Part shown: piece after piece, positions 34,150-47,397 of the stretch
How the letters are laid out: each line of letters opens with the position of its first letter
Numbering within the stretch: position 1 is the stretch's first letter
NCBI GenBank assembly: GCA_025526995.1
Contig: JAHLKG010000002.1
Span: 620,001 to 684,000, forward strand
Length of the DNA stretch: 64,000 nt
From: Powellomyces hirtus
Lineage: Eukaryota > Chytridiomycota > Chytridiomycetes > Spizellomycetales > Powellomycetaceae
Direction of reading: 5' to 3'
Translations under genes and position numbers: made by a program
Notes under the pieces: generated by a model
Told to the model about the DNA's origin: nothing
The model's input: the letters and a program-made list of their open reading frames with translations, nothing else
Database searches by the model: none

Positions 34150-34664
34150 ATGCCGTCTCTGGGAATGTTGGCCAGCTCAGAAGACCAGGGCACGTCTTCA
34201 TTTGGAATGGACGCTCTCTTTGGGTCTTCCGCCTCCTTTCTCCGCCGCGCAATTGATACGTCCGCTGCTCAGGCACCTGGGATAGTCCCAGTATCTCCCT
34301 CCCGCAACCATGAATCCGATGTCAGTTTATCGCTTGACACGAAGTCTACCTGGACGATAGATAAAACAGAAGAAGCGTACAAAGGTATGACAGGGCATTC
34401 ATATTTGTACCGCTGACCCCGCGCCAACTCTGAAGTTTTGCAGCGGCGACTGCACAGGAAGCTCTGGAACACGTCAATCAAATGGTCGAGCGCTTGGATC
34501 AGGATGCTTGGATGTATGAGAAACCGCGGACGGCGGCGCCTCCTCGGGAACGGCGCAAGCACAATCCGGCACAGGAAGGGCTTCCAATTGGCCAGGAAAT
34601 CCAGAGCTGGCTGAGCCAGAACCCTCCACCAGGATTTGAGGGAACCAAACATGAACAGTCATGA
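34150..34664 (+). CDS. Small unknown protein, 151 residues
   Basis: Exons 34150-34384 and 34444-34664 splice in phase (GTATGA...TTTGCAG). The N-terminal half is Ser-rich; the second exon starts with a helix, AATAQEALEHVNQMVERLDQ, followed by a Pro/Arg/Lys-rich segment and a short end, GQEIQSWLSQNPPPGFEG. No signal, membrane segment or known domain was recognised. Intron phase consistency across the junction supports the model. Confidence 0.55.
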
Positions 34665-34910
34665 AACAGGGCAACATCAGGGCGGCATGTGGGGTGCGTT
34701 CATCGACGCCAATATGATTAAAATAACCAAACTGCGTAGCTCGCCAACCGAGCATTGAACAGAAACCATGCCATTCTTCGCAAAGAATCGTTGAAGCTTT
34801 CAAACTTAGTTGGCAAAGAGTGGTGGTCGACTGAAATATCCTTAATTATGAACAAGCGAAGACGATGACATGATGGTGTTTCTTCTACTATATTTGATGA
34901 TACCCAGCTC

Positions 34911-35522
34911 CTAAGCGCTGCCTACAGCGTTGCCAACTTTCGCAAATCCGAGTGGCGACTCCACTTTAGCAGGAATTTCGTTCACAAGTCGCACAGCCAC
35001 TAATTCTCGTAACTTCAATATCTGCCCAGCGTGCCTTGCGCTCACTGGCCGCCAGACAACCTGGTGTCTTCCGGTGAGGCCGATTGCGCTGGCGACCTTC
35101 TTAACTGTCGCCGGCAGCCCATTGAGGGAGCGTCGGAGTGAGATTTCGTAGTATTTATAGGGGAAAGGATTCGTCGCAGTTATGGGAAGTGGCGTTGACG
35201 GTATCTGAGGGCGGACGAGATCAGCTCGTGAGGTTACACCGGCGGGAAACGTTGTGGGGAGCGGTATGGCGGTGTCCGTGTCGGTAATAAATCTGCGAGA
35301 AGGGCGCGGGCGGGCCATTCTGATGTGAATCGGTACTGTTCGCTTGTAGTGAGGTGTGGTGAACTTCTGTGTGGTGGGTGGTGCGGCGAGCTGCTCGGAT
35401 GTGGGTCGGACCGGTGAAAATTTCGGTGTAGGTTTGCGCGGATACAGCGCTGCTGAGGAAGTAGAGATAGAACATCTCTGGATAGCCCGAGCGGGCTGTG
35501 CGAACCATTGAGTAAAGCTCAT
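34911..35522 (-). CDS. Mitochondrial large-subunit ribosomal protein uL30m
   Basis: A single exon of 203 residues. The N-terminus (MSFTQWFAQPARAIQRCSIS) is an Arg-containing, acid-free presequence. A Pro/Thr-rich linker leads to the ribosomal L30 fold from about residue 118: YKYYEISLRRSLNGLPATVK, then VASAIGLTGRHQVVWRP and ILKLRELVAVRLVNEIP. This is the bacterial-type L30 pattern as found in yeast MRPL33. The linker is long compared with bacterial L30, which is usual for mitochondrial versions. The gene diverges from VMA1. Confidence 0.8.
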   Translation of the reverse strand: MSFTQWFAQPARAIQRCSISTSSAALYPRKPTPKFSPVRPTSEQLAAPPTTQKFTTPHYKRTVPIHIRMARPRPSRRFITDTDTAIPLPTTFPAGVTSRADLVRPQIPSTPLPITATNPFPYKYYEISLRRSLNGLPATVKKVASAIGLTGRHQVVWRPVSARHAGQILKLRELVAVRLVNEIPAKVESPLGFAKVGNAVGSA

Positions 35523-35783
35523 TTTGCTCTTGACAAGTATCGACGAAAATCTCCAATTTGCTTTCGTCGATGTCAAAGTTTTTGCCAACGGAACTTTCCA
35601 AGGTCTTTTCCAGGAGGTCTCCAGGTCACGTGATTCTGGGTGGGCGACGACGCGAGGCTCTGGTGATGAGCTCCTTGTTGAGCTGGAGGCGGAAACTCAT
35701 ACGTCACGTAGAGGCACACACACATCCCATATCACAATCTTCCCCTCGTACACTGCGAGATACACATATAACCGTCTGCAAAC

Positions 35784-38583
<2,800 letters not shown>

Positions 38584-38785
38584 AGTAGCAAAAATATCTG
38601 TGCCTTTGTTGTTCGGTAGCGGTTCCTTTCCGTAATTTCTGTGTTTGAAATATAATTGATTGGACGATGATGACTTTCCACCATTGCTAGCTAGACTGGA
38701 TGTCGATTCGCTGCTACGTAAATGTGTAAACTAAGGGAGTTTCTGTCTACGCTTGAAGCTATGTACATGTGCAGTGCGAGACTCA

Positions 38786-39979
38786 TCAAAGCTTGCTGTT
38801 TCGTGCTCTAGCTGCTGCTGTGTATCATGTTTTCAATATCATCGTCTACGAGTCAATTGCATGCCACCAAACATTACCATTTCGTTTCATAAGCTTGGTG
38901 AACGCGATGGCTGGCTCTCCCGACATGTATCTCTCCGTCAGCGCATCCGTCTCATGCATCAGAGTCTTGTACTGCTGTTCCTGGAAGGCGGAGCGGATGA
39001 GGCGCTTCGTGACGACAAGGGATTGCGGGTGGCATGTTTTGACGGCGGTTTGCAAAATTTTGGCTGTTTCGGCTGCGAATTCTTCGTTGCGGAAAGTTTT
39101 GCTGGGTGAGGAATGTGAAAGTTAGGGCCATGTTGAATGATATGATATGAATGTACGGAGAGGCGCCCAGTACTTGACAAAACCAAGTGTCTCAAGTTCT
39201 CGACCCGTGAGCTTCTTTCCGAAAAGCTAAGGAATCACAGAATAGTCAGATGCATGCGGCGCAATGCTTGCCAAGACAAGACCTTACCAGTGCATCATTG
39301 GCGGCACTTAATCCCATCCTTTGGACGAACGCGTGCGATGAATTTCCTTCGGCGCAAAGAGCCAGTGCCGAGAACGGGCATTGCAGGTACGCGCTCTCGG
39401 TAGCGTAGATAATATCCGCATTTGCAATGAACCCAGCAGGGTACCCGATGACGGGGCCTGCCACAAAACTTTGTCGTGAGGACTGTGCGCTTGTCTGTGT
39501 GTCAGGCAGTTCGGTCCTCACCATTGAGGAGCACGACAAGCGGTTTGGGGTGATCGATAACCGCACGCGTGACGGCCGCGGTCGCAAACTCCAACACAGA
39601 ACGGAACTTGACCCATGCATCGTGACGGTCTTTGGGGGCTTCTCGTTCTTCGGTTATGTCTGCACCGCTATTCGCAAGGCCGGGGTGTCAGATACTTTAC
39701 GAGTCCCAAAGTGGGTACTGGCAGCTACCTGCTGAAGAATTTTCCCTTTCCGGTCAAAACAGTGATGGACACATCGTCCCGAGCAGCGAGACCGTCCAAC
39801 GCTTGCTTGAGCTCGGTGTAGGTTCGCTGTCTGAAGCTGTTGAATTTCTGAACATCGAGGGTCAGACACGCCCCGGGCATCAAAGCACACACGCGGGGTT
39901 TGTTTAGTACCTCCTCCCGGGAGAGAGTAATGTACCCAAGCCCATCCTTGACGGAGACCTCTAGATCTTGGAAAGACAT
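38786..39979 (-). CDS. Peroxisomal enoyl-CoA hydratase/isomerase family protein ending in SKL
   Basis: Seven exons (39979-39911, 39847-39729, 39667-39522, 39457-39288, 39226-39174, 39101-38878, 38811-38786) give 268 residues. The crotonase fold is shown by ITVLTGKGKFFSSGADITE, then PLVVLLNGPVIGYPAGFIANADIIYA, then CPFSALALCAEGNSSHAFVQRMG, typical of delta3-delta2-enoyl-CoA isomerases of fatty-acid oxidation. The final 26-nt exon encodes ARARNSKL and so supplies the type 1 peroxisomal targeting signal. If the last intron were retained, the protein would end in WWHAIDS and lose SKL. The first intron is 63 nt without a stop, so its retention would keep the frame. Confidence 0.82.
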
Positions 39980-40197
39980 GTTGTGCTAAAGTGGATGGGT
40001 GAAGTGGAAGGAATTGGGCAAAACAGGACGGGGTGGGAGAGCCGGGCAAAACTAATGCCGCGCGCGCGATGGCCGCGTGTGCCCGCGTGTGGCTGCCTGT
40101 GGGACGTCAAGACAAACACGTGCCCAATAAGTATGCTTAAATGCTCTTTGTCGGAAAGTTCTTGGTAATTTCGAAAAAAGGAAGAAATAAAAGCATA
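39980..40197. promoter_or_regulatory. Shared divergent promoter region of the isomerase gene and PIN4
   Basis: A 218-bp region lies between divergent start codons. It contains a CpG-dense segment (gccgcgcgcgcgatggccgcg) near 40057-40077. No individual element was recognised. Confidence 0.45.
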
Positions 40198-40911
40198 ATG
40201 GCAAAGAAAGCGGCTGGTGGAGCAAAGGGCGGAAAGGGAAAAGGCGGAGGTGGCGATGGTGCGGTGTTAGTGTTTGTGTGTGCCAACTGGAATTTGGCAA
40301 TATTTAGCTTCTATTCTGAACAGACGGGAGTGGAGGCAAGGCGACGAAATTGAAGGCTGCGAACGCTCTGAAGGTCAGACCCTTTTTCAAAATAATGAAA
40401 CCGCCAGGATTCTGCTTATTGTCTATGATGACTCAAAAGGTCCGCCACATATTATGTGAAAAGCACTCGAAGGTACAATAGCTGGAGTCTGCTTCTACCA
40501 ACCAACCAAGATGTAATTTACCATTTTGCGGATAGTGCATGGAGGCTATGGGCAAGCTGAAGGAGAAAGTGTCTTTCGACAAAGTATGATCGATAGCCAA
40601 AGTTCGAATTCTGTTTATATCACACAAAATTGAGCATGTTATAGGTGGCGGAACAGTTCTCTGAAGACAAGGCCAAGGCCGGGGGTTCGCTGGTGAGCTT
40701 CTAACGCGCTCATAAACCCTTTTTGACTCCCATATCTGGCTTACTTCTCCATGGGGTGCAGGGGTGGATGGTACGAGGGTCCATGGTCGGTGCATTTCAG
40801 GATGCTGCATTTGCACTCCAGCCATCAACAGTAGGAAACCCGATATATACTGATCCCCCGGTCAAGACAAATTTCGGGTATCATATCATCATGGTCGAAG
40901 AAAGGAAATAG
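40198..40911 (+). CDS. PIN4: Parvulin-type peptidyl-prolyl isomerase PIN4 (Par14)
   Basis: Six small exons (40198-40258, 40324-40373, 40440-40472, 40536-40583, 40645-40692, 40762-40911) give 129 residues, matching human Par14 length. The N-terminus is a Gly/Lys-rich basic tail ([19 protein letters not shown]), as in Par14, where it binds DNA and pre-rRNA. The rotamase domain runs [30 protein letters not shown] and [12 protein letters not shown]. The enzyme isomerises X-Pro bonds and acts in ribosome biogenesis in known systems. Internal exons of 33-50 nt are unusually small for this window. Confidence 0.93.
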
Positions 40912-41212
40912 TATTGTTCACTTAAAAAGTAACAAGACATCTGATCCCTGGCAGTGCCAGTCCAGTCCGTCTCTACCTATGATGTCCGCGAGCAAGGAAA
41001 TAGTAACTTTGCTGTCGTTTACATCGCTATCTATCGATTGATGAGTCCGGCGTACAGCTAGACGGGGCGACGTGCTGCGGATTGATGTAGAATCGAGGAA
41101 TACTACACATGCTAACTACGCAATGCTATATTATCGTTCTGCTCTAAAAGTTCGGCTCTATGCTATATCAACTGTATCTAATGTGCTGTGCATGTTCTAT
41201 ATGCTCTGAAGT
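40912..41212. other. Convergent 3' flank between PIN4 and the PC-esterase gene
   Basis: A 300-bp AT-rich spacer between converging stop codons; nothing else was seen. Confidence 0.5.
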
Positions 41213-42316
41213 TTACTCAAAATCAACGCCGATGGTTTCCGTGACTTCTTTGGAGCTGAACTTCTCTTTCTTGATGCCCTGGTAGTCTTCTATGATCTCC
41301 AGAACGGCCTCATTAAAGGCCATGTATACCTCCCCACTGAAATGAAGCGCGTCCCAATACAGCTCGTCGATATTTCGATCTCCGAACGTCTCATTAAAAA
41401 GCTTGCGGGTGTCCAGGACTTTCAGCAGGGGGTCCGGCCGAGGGAGAGACAGTATCTTATGATCGTCTTTGAAGCCCATCGGCCTTTTCGTAGGTGTTGT
41501 CGTTTTCCAGATCAGCAATGGCAGCTGCTGATCTTTGCTCGCTTCAACTCGACGAGTTTCGAACTCTCCGAGAATGGTGTTGAAAGTTGAGTTGGAGAAC
41601 GGTTCGTGGAGGCCACAATTGAGAATAAGGGTGAATGGCTGTTTAGTCTGCTTCTGTTGTTCAATCAGACTTTGCGTGAACGACGAGAGTGTGAAACAGT
41701 AGTCGGGTTTGGGAATTTTGTCGGAACCCTCTCCATAGTCCGGAATCGCTGGGGTAAGTCGGCCGCGGATGGAGCATGTCCCGACATCTTTAAAATACTG
41801 ATGGAACACTATTCGCACGTCGCCGTTTACGTATTCACGGTTTTCTATCATCTGCTCAAATATCGCGCCTTTGTCATCCCTGCGGAAACAATCGCACGTC
41901 AATGATTTCTTGTTCGACTTCTTGACGTAATCGGTGGTGCCGTGATAGTACTTCGGCCAGCTGGCCCAAGTCTTTTCATTACACGGATCGTGTGTTCCGT
42001 TGATGAGCGTCTCTGGCTTGTCTCGGTGAGGAATCAGGCCTGTTTCCAGATAGTAGACTAACTGGTTGAACTGATATCGTGTGACCGAGTCACCAATGAA
42101 GTGGAGGGTCTGTCCAGAGAGTCGTTCAAGCAGTTCCTCGTGCGGCCGCAGCGGTGGGCGGATAAGTCGAGTGTTGTCCAGGTTGAAAAAGGAAAGCAGT
42201 AGGTAAACGCAGGCAACGATCATAGTAGTCCCCAAAACGACGAGTTGACGCCGGGTTGGCGTTTGGCAGCCGGGCCCGGGCTCGGACGTGAGCTTCTGGT
42301 ATGCGTGACGCAGCAT
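41213..42316 (-). CDS. Type II membrane protein with TBL/PC-esterase (SGNH-like) domain
   Basis: A single exon of 367 residues. A basic N-terminus is followed by one hydrophobic anchor (residues about 25-47, LVVLGTTMIVACVYLLLSFF), which predicts a Golgi-type type II topology. The luminal domain starts with LHFIGDSVTRYQFNQLVYYL, holding the GDS catalytic motif, and ends with DELYWDALHFSGEVYMAFNE, holding the DxxH motif. These two motifs define the TBL/ESK1 and PC-esterase families, which O-acetylate glycans in plants and fungi. Several N-x-S/T sites lie in the luminal part (NGT, NST, NET). The substrate is unknown. Confidence 0.75.
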   Translation of the reverse strand: MLRHAYQKLTSEPGPGCQTPTRRQLVVLGTTMIVACVYLLLSFFNLDNTRLIRPPLRPHEELLERLSGQTLHFIGDSVTRYQFNQLVYYLETGLIPHRDKPETLINGTHDPCNEKTWASWPKYYHGTTDYVKKSNKKSLTCDCFRRDDKGAIFEQMIENREYVNGDVRIVFHQYFKDVGTCSIRGRLTPAIPDYGEGSDKIPKPDYCFTLSSFTQSLIEQQKQTKQPFTLILNCGLHEPFSNSTFNTILGEFETRRVEASKDQQLPLLIWKTTTPTKRPMGFKDDHKILSLPRPDPLLKVLDTRKLFNETFGDRNIDELYWDALHFSGEVYMAFNEAVLEIIEDYQGIKKEKFSSKEVTETIGVDFE

Positions 42317-42779
42317 CGTAAACAGCAGTCTATGAGGGTCAGGCTGACAGCTACAGAATGGGAATTGACGCTGGTCAAGATGGGGAAACCTTTAGAATTG
42401 CTTTTCGAACGAGCCTTGTTCTGCGGCACGCTGACCATGATGGGGTGAAAATCTATCACTGCCAGTGTGGCACCAAGCCGCTCGGGGGCTTAGCCGCGCG
42501 ACCAAAACAAGGTTCGAGGTTTTGTATCACCCACTGTTTGGGTTTGAGTTTAAATGATCTTCGTGTGACTACCGGCAAAATTCACTTTTAACAGGTCGGC
42601 GTCCAAATTGCGAGGATCGGATGAATTATCTAGCACCTGGGGTGGCTATCGTGCTTTAAGATTTGGGGTCCCCAATCAATTTACTTCAGTCAATAGTTGT
42701 CAAAGATTTCGGGTTTCTCCTAGAATTGTATGCAAAAGGGATGTGTGGCCCCAAATCAATTTGCGGCAGCCATCAGTTC
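42317..42779. other. Spacer between the PC-esterase start and the ZGPAT stop, with an imperfect direct repeat
   Basis: This 463-bp region should contain the promoter of the PC-esterase gene (minus) and the 3' end of ZGPAT (minus). Two related segments, both starting cccca-a-tcaattt and ending in tcaa, occur at 42670-42704 and 42749-42785; the second overlaps the last codons of ZGPAT. No gene was recognised. Confidence 0.5.
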
Positions 42780-44396
42780 TCAAAACCTTAGCATACTTTT
42801 CTTCTGCTTCTCGCCATCCACCACTCCCTTTAGCCTACTTTCCTTGTCACGCACAACGGTGGCCCTCCGCTGCAATTCTGCTATTCGATCTCGATATCCT
42901 TCAGCAATTTTCTTGTCTTTTGCATTCCGCGCTAGTGCTTCCTGGGCACGAGCAATCTCTTTAGCGAGCTGTGCAGATTGCCGCTGCAAATCCAGGAGAG
43001 CAATGTTGTGATTTGGGGGTGTGGTAGATTTTGAGGACTGTGTGATTGGGGTTACTGTTTTTGGGGTTTGAGAGGGCATATGAACGGGAGGGGGCTTGGG
43101 CCTGCCCGCATTGAGAGTCGAGTTCAGAAAATCAAACACATCAGCCTTCCCCGGCTCATCGGGCACAGGAGGCCCATGCGGTTTGGACGATGACCAACGT
43201 TTGACGCGTCGCGGACGGGTTGGGTCGTCAGATCTGCGTTTCCGCTTCTTCGGTTTGACGATGTGGATTGACTCACACCCTAGCCCTTTGCCCGAGACAA
43301 GAATCTCGGCCTCCACAGGCCGCGTTCTGCCCTCAGCATTCTTGCCTAATCCCTCGCCCTACAGATTTCGTAATTGGAATAAGAACTTGCCTGCCCACCA
43401 GAGTGTCCGTTCAGCGAAAACTTACAGCCTGATAACCCATTTTTGCAAGCAGACGCGCTCCAATTCCTTTCGTATGTGCTTCCCATCTCCCCATCTGCTC
43501 TCCATCGTCATAGTGAAACGTAATCATTTCATCCGCGTACTCGTCGCCCGATCCGTCCGTTCCAGACTCTGCTTCTGACGCCCCGGACTCGCCAGAATCA
43601 TTGTCGCTAGCACCGTGATGATCTCCATTTGACGTCGTAGGATAAATATCATCTATTCCTATGCCCATCATTGGAAGAATATCACTGTGGCCAAGTTTGA
43701 CCTTATCATCTCCATAGCCATCGAAGCAGACCCAGAAGATATCTGGCGGTTCTGTCGCAACGACACTAGCACGGAAATAGATACCATCGTACTGCGCCAG
43801 AACTTTTGATCCCTCTTTGATGGACGTGGTATCCAGAAGTTGAGTGGGTAGTAGATGACCTGCGTCTACTGTGATTCCATGCGAGCGTCCGCAGTTTACT
43901 TTTTGGCAGCGGCCTTCCAGAAACCAATTGCAGGGCCTCGATGCATGGGTCATGGGATTCAATACCAAAACAGTGGCCACCTCCTTTGACCAGCTGAGAA
44001 TCATGGCTGGCAGAAAGTAAGTAGCTGAGTTAAATTCAAATGGGATCAAGCATTTATCTCCGTCCTGAAACTCAAATGTAGCACATGTCGACGATTGTGC
44101 ATCCGAAGTGGTCGGCAAGTCGATGGGTGTCCCATCACTCACTGGTGGTGTCTTCGTTTTAAGTTCCGTCTCACATGGTCAGCTTTTGCTTCATACGGTG
44201 CCAGGAACGTCCATTATTTCTAACGAAAGAAGCTCACATTGTCGGGTGTGGCTGCGTCAAGCGATTGCTCCAGCATTGCAATCAGGCCTTCAAGGTCTGC
44301 AACTAATCCCTGAACCTCCAGACTGTCGGGATCCAGTGCAAGAAGTTGCCGCAGTTCTTCAAGCTGAGTCTTGGAATGCGCTAGATCCATTGACAT
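42780..44396 (-). CDS. ZGPAT: CCCH zinc-finger, Tudor-like and G-patch protein (ZGPAT/ZIP)
   Basis: Exons 44396-44238, 44169-43426 and 43358-42780 splice in phase to 493 residues. Domain order is that of ZGPAT: an N-terminal helix (TQLEELRQLLALD...DLEGLIAMLEQSL), a CCCH finger (CNWFLEGRCQKVNCGRSH), a Tudor-like segment (GSKVLAQYDGIYFRASVV, WVCFDGYGDDKV), an acidic linker, a G-patch (GIGARLLAKMGYQAGEGLGK) and a C-terminal coiled coil. The second intron falls inside the G-patch. In animals ZGPAT is a nuclear repressor that also binds U4/U6.U5 factors; G-patches usually activate DEAH helicases. The partner here is not known. Confidence 0.85.
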
Positions 44397-44808
44397 TTTC
44401 GTTTGGTGTTGGGGGTAGACCGATACCGGACGGCATGTAGCAACTTGTATAATCCGTTGACCGCAATTTTGAAAGATGCACACCAGTTTTAACAGAATAC
44501 TCGAGTCACAAGATAGGCGCGTGTACCGCGGATTTGGTACGAGGTAGTTTGCCAAGAAACGCCAAGAGCTTTTCCCTCATCTGCGCGTCAGTCGTTTTTC
44601 TAAAAAATGTGACAGTTACTTTTAGGTGGCTGTCCGAAGACCGTGCCCTCCCAGTTTGTCATAGCCAAGGAAGGCCAAGCTCGAGTAGGCCAAGCTCGGA
44701 TGAAGAACCTCTTAACTCAAGGTTCATAGATAAAACAGCAACCGCAACTGCAGGAGACGCTATTTTGCTTCAACATTGGCACCTGGAAAGTGGAGAGCTC
44801 ATGGCAAA
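44397..44808. promoter_or_regulatory. Divergent upstream region of ZGPAT and the gene at 44809
   Basis: About 410 bp separate divergent start codons. A short repeat (caagctcgagtaggccaagctcggatg) is visible at 44675-44703. No core promoter element was recognised. Confidence 0.4.
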
Positions 44809-45294
44809 ATGAAGGAATATCTCACAGCACTTCTCCGCATGCGCGCCTTGCGTATCCGTCGCAGCAGCATCGGCAGCAGCACCACCGACTCGACACGTTC
44901 GGAGGATGAGACGACGCCTGAAACGACGCCTGAGACGACGCCGAACCCAACAAATGCTCAGGAGCTTGCAGCGTTCCACCGCCGTCTCCCGCGACTGATT
45001 ATGTTCCTATTCCACCTCTGCTACCCATCGGCACCCGAGCTGTCCCAAGCTCAGGCTCGCCCACTACTCCGATCTCTCCCGCCGTCCATGTCGCCAAAAC
45101 AGCTTGTCATTATCCTCATCTCACTCGCTTCTCTGCATCGGAAGAAACCGGACCTGTCCCTTCACGTTGCTGTCGCAGCCGCTATCAAGTCAACAGCTAC
45201 GAATACTGCAAAACCGGTCTCACGAGCAGAGTTTGCACGAGCTTGTCGACGCGTGACTGACGTTGCTCGTGCGTGGAGAGTAGTTAATATTTAA
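44809..45294 (+). CDS. Unknown Arg/Ser/Thr-rich protein, 161 residues
   Basis: A single exon starts at ATG 44809. The N-terminus is basic (MKEYLTALLRMRALRIRRSS), followed by a Thr/Pro/Glu repeat from a tandem acgacgcctgag unit (TTPETTPETTPN). A more ordered part has RLPRLIMFLFHLCYPS and PKQLVIILISLASLHRKKPD. It might be a tail-anchored or peripheral protein, but no family was recognised. It could be one exon of a larger gene. Confidence 0.4.
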   Translation: MKEYLTALLRMRALRIRRSSIGSSTTDSTRSEDETTPETTPETTPNPTNAQELAAFHRRLPRLIMFLFHLCYPSAPELSQAQARPLLRSLPPSMSPKQLVIILISLASLHRKKPDLSLHVAVAAAIKSTATNTAKPVSRAEFARACRRVTDVARAWRVVNI

Positions 45295-45592
45295 TATTGA
45301 CGACAGAATCTTCCTTCCTCGTCACTGCAATCGGCCGGTCCCGGTTTGTGACACTTTTCAATTGTGTAAATAATTACAGTGTATTTGAAGAAGAAATTCA
45401 GTACCATTGTATTTACAATAAGATTCCTTTTAACAACTTCTGAGTCTAGATGTGGGATTGCTGCGCAGTGGCTGGGGCGTTGCTGCAAAATCCCATTTCA
45501 AAGTGTAAATCACGTGACGTGAAAGGTCGCAGCAACGTTGAGGTTTTGTTTCTTTTGTCCGTCTCGACTTTTTTTGGAGAATTGTAACAAAC

Positions 45593-46990
45593 ATGTGCGC
45601 ATTCAAAGGAACAATGGCATCACGCAGCAAACGAATTCGGGATGATGAGGCAGATGCCACACCACGGAAGCGTGCAGAGATTGTCTCAGTAGACCTTGGT
45701 GGCGGCAACTCGGGCGACGAGTCCGGCGGCATGGACAGCTTCGACTCTTCAGACGACGGCTCCGACAACGAGATGCACGCTCTCGCAAACATGGGTCGCA
45801 AGGAGTTGCTGATGAGAGCTCAGGCCAGCAGCATGGAGTCTGACGAGGACCAGGAGGAAGGCGAAGAGGACGTAGAGGGTGAGGACGATGACGACGAAGA
45901 GATCGACGAAGACGATATCGACGCCGAGGTGGTGGAAGGAGAGAGCGAGGAAGAGGAAGAGGAAGAGGAAGAGGAGGTCAAGCCGGTCTTCAAAAGGAAC
46001 AAGCAGAGAGTTCTACTCCTGTCTTCTCGCGGAATAACGCACAGGTAGGCGTGACCTGCTGACCTCTGCGACGCCAGTAACGCATGGGACAGTCTCCGGA
46101 ACTTGTCTAACATGAGTGGCATTTGTTAATAGACACCGTCACATGCTGAATGACCTGCAAGCCCTCATGCCTCACTCCAAAAAAGGTGGGGAAGAAGTAG
46201 GAGACTGACTTCGTGTTTCCAGGGTACTAACATATCTGGTCATGACTTAGACGCCAAGCTTGACGACAAACACAAACTCCACGTTCTTAACGAGCTTGCC
46301 GAACTGAGCAACTGCAACAATTGCATCTATTTTGAAATCAGGAAGCACACCGACTGCTACCTGTGGATGTCCAAAACCCCCAACGGACCGAGCGTCAAGT
46401 TCCACGTGCAGAATGGTATGATTCGATTATCATCTCATCCGAATGTGAGAATGTGGGCACTAAATCTAATTCTCCCTCTAGTCCATACCATGGATGAGCT
46501 GCGAATGACCGGAAACTGCTTGAAGGGATCACGGCCAATTCTCTCGTTCGACAAGAATTTCGATCTGCAACCACACTACCAGCTTTTGAAGGAAATATTC
46601 ACACAAACCTTTGGAAGCCCGAGAACGTCGCGTAAACTCAAACCCTTCATTGACCACGTTCTGAGCTTCTCGATTGCCGACGGCAAAATCTGGTTCCGCA
46701 ACTACCAGATCATCGAGAAGCCCATCGAGAAGACCAAAGAGAAGGAAATCTCTCTGATCGAGATCGGACCGCGATTTGTGCTCAACATCATGAGAATATT
46801 CGATGGCAGTTTCGGTGGCTCGACCCTGTTCGAGAATAAAGACTTTGTTGGACCCAACCAGATCAGGCGGGCGAAGCGGGTGGAATTGTCCGACGAGTAC
46901 AAGCGTCGTGTCGAAGCCGGCAAGAAGAGGGAGGAGAAGATCCGGAACAATCAGCTTCCGGAAGATCCCTTGGCCGATGTTTTCAAATAG
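45593..46990 (+). CDS. BRX1: Ribosome biogenesis protein BRX1 (Brix domain)
   Basis: Four exons (45593-46044, 46133-46185, 46251-46415, 46482-46990) give 392 residues. An acidic N-terminus includes an uninterrupted Glu run, then the Brix domain: QRVLLLSSRGITHRHRHMLN, NNCIYFEIRKHTDCYLWMSK, GPSVKFHVQNVHTMDELRMT and PRFVLNIMRIFDGSFGGSTL. The C-terminus is basic and ends DPLADVFK. Brx1 binds pre-60S particles in the nucleolus. A second in-frame ATG at 45614 (MASRSKR) is an equally good start and may be the real one. Confidence 0.93.
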
Positions 46991-47397
46991 GCCTCTGTCG
47001 CAACCCTTACACACACACACACACACCCCACATCATATCATTACATCGAATATGTGTTCGCTAAGGTCGCCCAGGTGTGGCATTTCACTCAATGACCGCC
47101 TCAGTCCGGTTCCATCTCTTGTAGAGTTAGTCGCGTAGATATTTCTTGTCTATTCTCTAATAGCATCCGAGCATATTCATATAAGTTAAGCATAAATTTC
47201 AATCTCTTCGGGAATGCCTTCGCTCGCGCTCGAATCTGGCCACCCTGTCTGGGACAGGTTCTCCCACAATGAATTCGCGCGCAAGCGAATCGTTATGCTC
47301 TTTGAACCGGCCTGGGTCGTTTTGGAAATCATACTTGTGACCTAGATTTGACCGAGGTGCTCAGTGTTGGGAACCGCTGAGATAAACGAAGCGAGAG
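46991..47397. other. Convergent 3' flank between BRX1 and the BRO1 gene
   Basis: This spacer of about 400 bp between converging stop codons begins with a (AC)9 microsatellite. No gene was recognised. Confidence 0.5.
47009..47026 (+). repeat. (AC)9 microsatellite
   Basis: Nine AC units lie just after the BRX1 stop codon, in its presumed 3' untranslated region. Confidence 0.9.

Noticed and set aside
38848..38877. Read-through C-terminus GNVWWHAIDS of the isomerase as the main form
   Set aside because: Splicing to 38811 restores phase and yields an exact SKL end, which is more informative than an unrelated tail.
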